From UBA9647 sp049522195 (lineage in GTDB: Bacteria > Bacteroidota > Ignavibacteria > UBA10030), in NCBI GenBank assembly GCA_049522195.1, contig JBEKOB010000100.1, forward strand, positions 1 to 13,842: DNA of 13,842 nucleotides, read 5' to 3'. Each line of letters opens with the position of its first letter. Positions within the stretch are counted from its first letter, which is position 1. Under the pieces are notes generated by a model. The model saw nothing but the letters and a program-made list of their open reading frames with translations, had not been told where the DNA came from and ran no database searches. Position numbers and translations under genes: made by a program. Shown in pieces: positions 7,366 to 12,238 of this stretch.

Positions 7366-8409
7366 ATGATATCCGCCAAACATGAAGAGTGTCTCAGCTT
7401 TGTCTCTGAGATTCTCGGTGTCGTCAAGTCCACCCATCAGTACGAGCAAGTACTCCACCTCATCGTCGACCGGCTCGTCCGGATGTACCGCTGTCAAACC
7501 TGCGCGATAGTCCTTGTTGATCCGACAACGGAATACCTCAACATTGCGCTCGGTCATGGCCTCTCGCACACGTTTTCAAAAGCGTTTCGCCGGAAACTGG
7601 CGACGGGGGCGATTGGGCGCTTGCTCTGGACAGGAAAACCCATCGTTATTCAGAACAGTGCCGCTGAACCCGAGTTGTCGGATGAAGTGCGGCTTGAATA
7701 CCCCTTCGGTTCTGCTGTCTGCATTCAGATCTCGGCAAACCATCGCAGTCTCGGGTACTTGCACATCGATACCACGCTGAAGGAGGTGTTCACTCAGGCA
7801 GATATTCAAATACTGCAGACATTCGCCGATTTCGCAGCAGTGGCTGTCCACACGTCGAGGCTCTTCGAAGATAATCTGCGCCTTGACCGGATCGATCACG
7901 AGACGGAGCTTGAAAAATACGCACCGTTCCTTGAGAAGGTTCAAGAAGGAATCGAGCGGTCAAAGGCACTCAACGAGAGCTTCTCGCTCATGATTCTCGA
8001 TGTGGATAACTTCAAGCACATCGCGTCCACCTACGGCTACGACTCATCGAGGGAAATGCTGAAACAGCTTGCCGCGCTTATCAAAAACCGCTTGAGGAAT
8101 ATCGACGCAGCCGGGCGGCACGGCTTCGATGAGTTCATCGTCTTGCGGGCAAACTCGGATCTTGTCGATGGAGTCTTGTTCGCAGATGAGTTGCGGGAGA
8201 TGATCAACCGGACGTCGTTCACAGGCCGCGGCATTCAGACCACGGTCAGTGTGGGCGTTGCCGTCTATCCGCGCCATGCGGGCGCCATCGACGGACTATT
8301 GCTCTCCGTAAAGGAGGCGCTGTTCGACGCGCAGAGGGGAGGACGCAACAGGGTCACGCTGTTCGGGCGCGAGCAGATTGGGGAGAACGAAAGGATCTAC
8401 CACGACTGA
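7366..8409 (+). CDS. GAF domain protein with degenerate GGDEF domain and intact I-site
   Basis: A 347-residue soluble protein. Residues about 10-165 form a GAF-type sensor, followed by a helical linker (about 166-205) and a GGDEF domain (about 206-335). The GGDEF domain keeps LDVDNFK (211-217, metal Asp212) and the late AQRGGRNRV segment (322-330). The active-site motif, however, is GFDEF (253-257), with Phe in place of the second Gly. In the substrate helix the usual N-D-x-x-G-H-x-x-G-D reads A-S-T-Y-G-Y-D-S-S-R, so base- and phosphate-contacting residues are lost. The allosteric I-site RNID (244-247) is present at the correct five-residue spacing. I infer that it no longer makes c-di-GMP and may instead bind it, as known for the GAF-GGDEF protein PelD. 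It has no signal peptide or membrane segment. An intrinsic terminator follows. It is probably a cytoplasmic receptor; its partner is unknown. Confidence 0.87.
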   Translation: MISAKHEECLSFVSEILGVVKSTHQYEQVLHLIVDRLVRMYRCQTCAIVLVDPTTEYLNIALGHGLSHTFSKAFRRKLATGAIGRLLWTGKPIVIQNSAAEPELSDEVRLEYPFGSAVCIQISANHRSLGYLHIDTTLKEVFTQADIQILQTFADFAAVAVHTSRLFEDNLRLDRIDHETELEKYAPFLEKVQEGIERSKALNESFSLMILDVDNFKHIASTYGYDSSREMLKQLAALIKNRLRNIDAAGRHGFDEFIVLRANSDLVDGVLFADELREMINRTSFTGRGIQTTVSVGVAVYPRHAGAIDGLLLSVKEALFDAQRGGRNRVTLFGREQIGENERIYHD

Positions 8410-8437
8410 ACTTCATCGGAGGGATCGATCATGGATC

Positions 8438-8471
8438 GGGCCGGGGATTATTCTCTGGCCCTTTTCTTTTT
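8438..8471 (+). terminator. Intrinsic terminator of the GAF-GGDEF gene
   Basis: A 10-bp stem (8438-8447 with 8452-8461, including two G-T pairs) closes a TTAT loop and is followed by TTTTCTTTTT. It lies 28 bases after the TGA. The same DNA encodes the last residues and TAA stop of the convergent deacetylase gene. Confidence 0.85.
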
Positions 8472-9320
8472 ATCGGCTTCAGTTGAAGGGAGCGCCAGCA
8501 TCTCGCCTACCGTCACAAACGTGAACCCGCGATCGCGCAGCCTCGCGATGATCGCCGGCAATGCTTCGGCGGTGTGCCATCCTCTCCCGTTGATGTGCAT
8601 GACGATGATGGAACCGTTCTTCGCCATCGATGTCACATATGTGACGAGCCTCTCCTTCGTGAACGTGGGATCAGGGTCACCGGATGCGAGGTCAAACTGC
8701 ACCGTCTTGAGCCCCACCTCTGCGGCAATGTGAACAACCCGGTCGTTGTAGTCCCCGTACGGCGGACGAAAGAGTGTGGCCCGTCTTCCCGTGAGGGAAT
8801 CCATGATTTCCTGTGTCCTCAAGAGCTCGCGGCGAATGCCATCATCAGGGGTTTGACTCAGATGAGGGTGGGAGAACGTATGATTGGCGAGCTCGAACTG
8901 GGGATGCGCAGCGAGCTCCTTTGTGTGTTCAGGTTCCTCCTCCATCCACTTGCCGCCAAGAAAGAGCGTCGCGCGAGTACCCGTCTCTATGAGGATGTTC
9001 GTAATACGCTCATCGTAGCGACTCGGTTGTATGGTGGAGCAGGCGTCGAATGTCAACGCTACCATCTTAAGGTCACGCGGACCGTGGAGGATGACGACAG
9101 GGACAACAGGTTGAGGTATTGCCGACATGGTCGAACCAGGAGGGCGGAGATTTGAAAGGCTGTCGGCCCTGAGCGAGTCGACGGCCGCTGATAGTACCGG
9201 CTTCAATTCCCTGTTGCCCTCGGCTCGTTCTTCAGTCGGAAGCGTGGCTAGCACGAAGAAGAATGAAGCGGTTATTGCAGCGATCAATCCATGAATCAAC
9301 CGTCGGTAGATAGTCGGCAT
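8448..9320 (-). CDS. Polysaccharide deacetylase (NodB homology domain), membrane-anchored or exported
   Basis: A 290-residue carbohydrate esterase family 4-type protein. Such enzymes remove N- or O-acetyl groups from peptidoglycan, chitin-like polymers or exopolysaccharide. An N-terminal basic stretch and a hydrophobic segment (about 8-28) give a signal peptide or anchor. A low-complexity linker follows (about 30-80). NodB motifs: LTFDAC (89-94), HTFSH (147-151, metal histidines), RPPYGDYN (185-192), FDLASGD (209-215) and IIVMHIN (238-244, His242). In motif 1 the usual TFDD is TFDA: the catalytic-base Asp92 is kept but the second Asp, normally a metal ligand, is replaced by Ala. Activity may therefore need a different metal arrangement. 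The ATG at 9320 has only a close AAGAGAG as ribosome binding site. It is convergent with the GAF-GGDEF gene, and its end lies inside that gene's terminator hairpin. Confidence 0.9.
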   Translation of the reverse strand: MPTIYRRLIHGLIAAITASFFFVLATLPTEERAEGNRELKPVLSAAVDSLRADSLSNLRPPGSTMSAIPQPVVPVVILHGPRDLKMVALTFDACSTIQPSRYDERITNILIETGTRATLFLGGKWMEEEPEHTKELAAHPQFELANHTFSHPHLSQTPDDGIRRELLRTQEIMDSLTGRRATLFRPPYGDYNDRVVHIAAEVGLKTVQFDLASGDPDPTFTKERLVTYVTSMAKNGSIIVMHINGRGWHTAEALPAIIARLRDRGFTFVTVGEMLALPSTEADKKKRARE

Positions 9321-9358
9321 GCTCTCTTAAAGAAGATTGGAGCTCACTGGGAAGAGAA

Positions 9359-9505
9359 ATGAATGAAGTGCCGCGTCGTTGCCTCACAGTTCTTGACGAA
9401 AAGGGAGGAATCCTCTTTCAACACGAGAGTATACCGAATATTCTCGGAAAAACCATGGTGTTCCCGGTTCGACTCTCTGACAGGTCACCGAAGCTGACCC
9501 TGTAA
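9359..9505 (+). CDS. Possible small protein of 48 residues, unknown
   Basis: An ATG preceded by GGGAAGAGAA opens a 48-codon frame ending in TAA, divergent from the deacetylase gene (38 bp between the two start codons). The predicted peptide has a protein-like middle (LTVLDEKGGILFQHE, about residues 9-23) with a balanced residue mix, unlike a random frame. I recognise no family, signal peptide or membrane segment. The rest of the 9321-9659 interval holds only the hairpin at 9594-9622. It may equally be chance. Confidence 0.3.
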   Translation: MNEVPRRCLTVLDEKGGILFQHESIPNILGKTMVFPVRLSDRSPKLTL

Positions 9506-9593
9506 GGACAATAACTTGCCTGAGAGAAGAGTACGCGGATTGGTGCAATGCCGATCGTTTGATCCGGGAGTGCTTGGGAGGGACAACAACGCA

Positions 9594-9622
9594 GGCGGGT
9601 GAGCATGCGTAGCTCACCCGCC
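9594..9622 (-). terminator. Strong hairpin after the HEAT-repeat gene, probable terminator
   Basis: Perfect 11-bp GC-rich arms (GGCGGGTGAGC and GCTCACCCGCC) flank a 7-base loop. It starts 37 bases past the stop of the minus-strand HEAT gene. The minus-strand sequence after it (TGCGTTGTTG) is only mildly T-rich, so it may be a weak terminator or an mRNA 3'-end stabiliser. Confidence 0.55.
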
Positions 9623-9659
9623 GGAACTCATGGCCTCAGGATGCAATCGAAAGAAGAAT

Positions 9660-10112
9660 TCAGCGTTTTTCCGCGATCTGTGTCGGAGAGCTCGAGGAAG
9701 GAATGAATGCGAACGTCCCTTCGGAGACATAGAGATTGTAGTACCACGCACAATGGAGTTTTACCTTCTGGCTGTCATCGAATCTCACAGCCTGCTTCAC
9801 GGCGTATGCGCCGCGGTCGTCGCCGATTTTACAGAGTGCCCACGCCGCAGCAACCCGGCAACGTTCATCAGTGCAGGACCGCAGGACTCTCATCAGGGGG
9901 ATGACTGCGTCTTCCGCCTGCAGTTCGCCCAGTTGATAGATTGCGCTTCTGCGCAATCCGTCGTTCGGGCTCATGACGCCGTTGAGGAGATTCTGTACAG
10001 CCAAATCATACTTGGCTTCCCCGATTTCTTTTTTCACGTCGTTTGCCGTGGCTGGCAGGGCCAGAATGATCGCCAGAGCAATCACTCCAAAAATCCTTCC
10101 GCTTGTCTTCAT
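9660..10112 (-). CDS. Small exported HEAT-repeat protein
   Basis: A 150-residue protein. The N-terminus MKTSGRIFGVIALAIILALP, followed by ATAND, is a typical signal peptide with cleavage near residue 23, so the product is periplasmic or secreted. The rest is an alpha-helical HEAT-like solenoid: DGLRRSAIYQLGEL (51-64) with EDAVIPLMRVL (67-77), then ERCRVAAAWALCKIGD (83-98) with GAYAVKQAV (101-109), and a third, less regular unit. HEAT repeats usually form protein-binding scaffolds; no partner is evident. An in-frame ATG 63 bases upstream (10175) gives a longer frame, but I chose 10112 because GGAGGA lies four bases before it and the signal peptide begins there. A Ser-rich C-terminal stretch (139-142) ends the protein. 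A strong hairpin follows the stop. Confidence 0.82.
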   Translation of the reverse strand: MKTSGRIFGVIALAIILALPATANDVKKEIGEAKYDLAVQNLLNGVMSPNDGLRRSAIYQLGELQAEDAVIPLMRVLRSCTDERCRVAAAWALCKIGDDRGAYAVKQAVRFDDSQKVKLHCAWYYNLYVSEGTFAFIPSSSSPTQIAEKR

Positions 10113-10116
10113 TGCA

Positions 10117-10122
10117 TCCTCC
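10117..10122 (-). promoter_or_regulatory. Shine-Dalgarno sequence of the HEAT-repeat gene
   Basis: GGAGGA on the minus strand, four bases before the ATG at 10112. It fixes the start at the signal-peptide methionine rather than at 10175. Confidence 0.75.
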
Positions 10123-10243
10123 GAAACGATGTTGTAAATGGGTGGCCCGAGTGTCAAAGTTCCAGGTGCATTCAAGATTCAATACGCCCCCTTGGATTCC
10201 GAGTTTTGAAAATTCTTCGAATGATATCTGGAATGACGTGAAC

Positions 10244-10284
10244 GGTTCCCAAACGGTGACGAGAGGTGCTTTTAAGGGGGAACC
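10244..10284. repeat. Inverted repeat upstream of the HEAT-repeat gene
   Basis: Arms GGTTCCC (10244-10250) and GGGAACC (10278-10284) are perfect complements 27 bases apart. It sits in the 271-bp divergent gap between the HEAT gene and the zinc-ribbon gene. No other clear promoter or riboswitch is visible in that gap. It could be an operator pair or a long leader stem; this is inference. Confidence 0.35.
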
Positions 10285-10383
10285 ATAGTCGATCCACCTT
10301 CGTCTTACATACTGGGACCCAAAAGGCACTGAAAACCCCAACAATCTCCTAATTAGACGACCTCACTGTAGCTATCTGTGGAC

Positions 10384-10614
10384 ATGGACTCCCGTGTAGA
10401 AAAGGTGAAAGTGGAGCTTGTGTGCGCACGATGTTCCAAACGCATACTGTGGGCGTGGGTGATTCACTACACCTCGTACAGATTAACAAGGTTTGTATAC
10501 GTGTGCAGTGAGTGTGGGAGTGTGATAAAAGTGACGAATGCGCAGCAGGAAATCTCGGCCCGCTCACATTATTTCTCCCCCCTGCATCTTCTCCGCCGTT
10601 CACCAGATCCCTGA
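10384..10614 (+). CDS. Small zinc-ribbon-like protein
   Basis: A frame of 76 residues with two CxxC knuckles, VCARC (Cys14, Cys17) and VCSEC (Cys41, Cys44), 23 residues apart. This is a classic four-cysteine zinc-ribbon pattern. The intervening segment is rich in aromatic and basic residues (WAWVIHYTSYRLTRFVYV, about 23-40), which suits a beta-hairpin that binds nucleic acid or protein. The C-terminal 25 residues look less structured. The start is uncertain: the ATG at 10384 has no good ribosome binding site, GTG at 10378 is also possible, and GTG at 10411 follows AAAAGGTG but would leave only the motif. I do not recognise a named family. Confidence 0.6.
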   Translation: MDSRVEKVKVELVCARCSKRILWAWVIHYTSYRLTRFVYVCSECGSVIKVTNAQQEISARSHYFSPLHLLRRSPDP

Positions 10615-10756
10615 TTCAAATGTTGGTCGGTTCCCCTCCGTGAGTGTGTGATGGGCATCCGTAGCCTGGGCCTCGCACGGCGTACTGGACAGAACGAACC
10701 TCGCAAACGTTCGAGTTCAGTCACCTTATTCCTCCGTTACATCAACCCCGAAAGGA

Positions 10757-10918
10757 ATGACAATCATGCACGATCCTCGAGCGAAATCGTGCACTCTTTC
10801 AAGAGATACCATTGACCTCCTTTTCATGCACGTTGCTCAGTATCTCGAAAAAGCGGAGCTTGGTAGTGCTCTGGTGTCCCTTGCGGAGCGACATTTCATT
10901 GAAATCTTCAAGAGGTAG
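10757..10918 (+). CDS. Possible small helical protein of 53 residues, unknown
   Basis: A frame of 53 codons plus TAG. A GAAAGGA motif overlaps the first ATG and lies nine bases before a second in-frame ATG (10766), which is the likelier start and gives 50 residues. The peptide from about residue 16 on (DTIDLLFMHVAQYLEKAEL and beyond) reads as two amphipathic helices with regular Leu/Ile/Phe spacing and charged faces, and it ends in a basic FKR. It lies 142 bp downstream of the zinc-ribbon gene on the same strand. I recognise no family. Coding character is judged by eye from composition only. Confidence 0.42.
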   Translation: MTIMHDPRAKSCTLSRDTIDLLFMHVAQYLEKAELGSALVSLAERHFIEIFKR

Positions 10919-11065
10919 GCAGTGGAAATCTTCAGCGGACGCCGGAAATAGAAGATAGGTCCCGGACCGGAAGATCTTTCACTTGAGTGAGGTTTTGTGA
11001 CAACGAGCTGAACGCTGAGATTTGTCGCAGGGAGAATCTAAGGAGAAGAACAATGGAGGAAAACG

Positions 11066-11084
11066 GAAGCTTGCTTACGGCTTC
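11066..11084 (-). terminator. Weak hairpin at the end of the response regulator gene
   Basis: On the minus strand GAAGC and GCTTC pair around a 9-base loop, overlapping the stop codon, and CGTTTTCC follows. The stem is only 5 bp, so this is a weak candidate. No better terminator is visible down to 10919. Confidence 0.3.
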
Positions 11085-11847
11085 ACTGGTTGGGTGTGGA
11101 CTTCAGAGGAACTTTTTCTTTTTGTGGGAGATCAGCCTTGGGCATGGGGAGTGGATCGTTGGCTTTTAAGGCAGCCTTACCAGAAGGAGTGGGAATACCA
11201 ACGATTGTCTTGCTCGCATAGGCGAGCGTCTCAAGCTCTTCACGAAGTCTCCGGAAATGGTCTTCGAATTGTTCCTTTCCCTCCGGCTGGACACGGGGTC
11301 GGAGCAGGTGTTCACTTTCGTCGGCGAGGAATGCCAGCTTCGCGATCGTCGACAGAACGATCTCTGACAGCGAAGAAACCGAGTTGATGATCACCTCGAG
11401 GGTCAAAAGATTCTTTTCCCGTTCTCTTGCGCTGTTCTCGAGTTGTTCCTTATCTTTCCTGAACAGGTACCGTTCGTAAACGCCGCTGACGATGATGGGG
11501 AAGTGGGTTTTGTCGAACTGGTCTTTCCTCAGGTAGTCGTAAGCGCCGAGCTTCATCGCCTCAGTCGCGATGTTTTCTGATCCGGCTCCAGTAAGCATGA
11601 TGACAGGCGTTTCCGATTTCTGCTCGTGCAGCCACTGAAGGACGTTGAGACCCGTCATTCCCGGCATCATATGATCGAGGATGATGACGTCGAAATGAGA
11701 CCCCTTGAGCATCTGAACAGCTTCGTTACCCGATTCGCACGGATACAATTCAAACCGCTGCGTCGATTCGAGGACGGTGGTGAGGACATGGAGGAATGAT
11801 TCCTCGTCCTCAGCCACAAGGACTCTTATTTTTCTGGATTCGATCAT
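11083..11847 (-). CDS. Response regulator with receiver domain and helical, non-DNA-binding C-terminus
   Basis: A 254-residue protein. Residues about 7-125 are a complete receiver domain: acidic pocket Glu13-Asp14-Glu15, phospho-acceptor Asp58 in IILDHMMPG, Thr86 in VIMLTGAGS and Lys108 in YLRKDQFD. All residues needed for phosphorylation are present. Residues about 126-215 are charged and probably helical or coiled-coil, interrupted by a short Pro-containing segment (about 183-190). The last 40 residues are Pro/Lys-rich and probably disordered. No helix-turn-helix, GGDEF, EAL, HD-GYP or kinase output domain is visible. No histidine kinase gene lies in the window, so it is an orphan here. The ATG at 11847 has no good Shine-Dalgarno sequence, but a good promoter-like pair lies about 100 bp upstream. 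The output is unknown; control of a partner protein through the helical region is inference. Confidence 0.88.
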   Translation of the reverse strand: MIESRKIRVLVAEDEESFLHVLTTVLESTQRFELYPCESGNEAVQMLKGSHFDVIILDHMMPGMTGLNVLQWLHEQKSETPVIMLTGAGSENIATEAMKLGAYDYLRKDQFDKTHFPIIVSGVYERYLFRKDKEQLENSAREREKNLLTLEVIINSVSSLSEIVLSTIAKLAFLADESEHLLRPRVQPEGKEQFEDHFRRLREELETLAYASKTIVGIPTPSGKAALKANDPLPMPKADLPQKEKVPLKSTPNQ

Positions 11848-11918
11848 TGGAAAGTCTTGACTAAGCTCGCGCTTTCATTCTCAAAAAGCTACCGGAAATA
11901 GTAGCAGGAATCCACGGC

Positions 11919-11945
11919 AAGCGCGGGGCCAGTCATCACGCGCTT
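11919..11945. repeat. Inverted repeat at the predicted response regulator transcription start
   Basis: Perfect 7-bp arms AAGCGCG and CGCGCTT surround a 13-base loop. It lies immediately downstream of the predicted -10 box on the minus strand, so it may be an operator or a 5'-end hairpin. On the plus strand CTATTTTATT follows, which resembles a terminator, but no plus-strand gene precedes it. Confidence 0.45.
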
Positions 11946-11947
11946 CT

Positions 11948-11977
11948 ATTTTATTCTAAATCAATCGGTTATGGCAA
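11948..11977 (-). promoter_or_regulatory. Sigma70-like promoter of the response regulator gene
   Basis: On the minus strand TTGCCA (-35, five of six consensus bases) and TAAAAT (-10, five of six) are separated by 18 bases. Transcription would start near 11941 and give a leader of about 95 bases before the ATG at 11847. Confidence 0.55.
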
Positions 11978-12238
11978 GTTGTTCCTTTCGGCAACGCCGA
12001 GGCTGATATCGGATTCCTGCCTTTCCGGCTCAGGTCGACGTGTTGCTCGAATAGATCAACTCATTTCAAACTTACGAAAGCACCTTCCCTTACGCAACAA
12101 CTACGCAAGGCAGTATACAGAAAATTATCTTTTCGGAGGTGTAACAAGCATCACAAGATGCCGTCAATGAGTCGAATGGTAGTATTGCCCCATGGGGGCG
12201 CTTCGTAGCAAGTCTCAAAGCTAAGGGAAAGTAAAAGG

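Larger units (their letters stand above)
11848..12238. other. Gap of 391 bp between divergent response regulator and DUF5916 genes
   Basis: No convincing gene. It holds a sigma70-like promoter for the response regulator (11948-11977), a perfect inverted repeat (11919-11945), two direct copies of ACGCAA 13 bp apart (12091-12109), and an isolated GGAGGTG (12135-12141) with a 16-codon frame starting at 12158. A 63-codon frame at 11979-12170 shows no protein-like features. Confidence 0.6.

Noticed and set aside
9468..9500. GGTTCGACTC, resembling a tRNA T-loop
   Set aside because: The flanking bases do not form a T-stem, and no anticodon or acceptor stem can be drawn around it.
9384..9617. Minus-strand frame of 77 codons in the deacetylase/HEAT gap
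   Set aside because: Composition is rich in Ser, Arg and Pro with no motif. The frame runs across the strong hairpin at 9594-9622.
10113..10175. Longer start (ATG 10175) for the HEAT-repeat gene
   Set aside because: It would put 21 unrelated residues before an obvious signal peptide that has its own GGAGGA.
10649..10813. 54-codon plus-strand frame overlapping the 53-codon frame
   Set aside because: No ribosome binding site, an Arg/Ser-rich product without regular structure, and out of frame with the more convincing small gene at 10757.
11022..11387. Plus-strand frame of 121 codons
   Set aside because: It overlaps the response regulator C-terminus in antisense and its product shows no domain or regular structure. 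The preceding purine-rich stretch was noted but is not enough.
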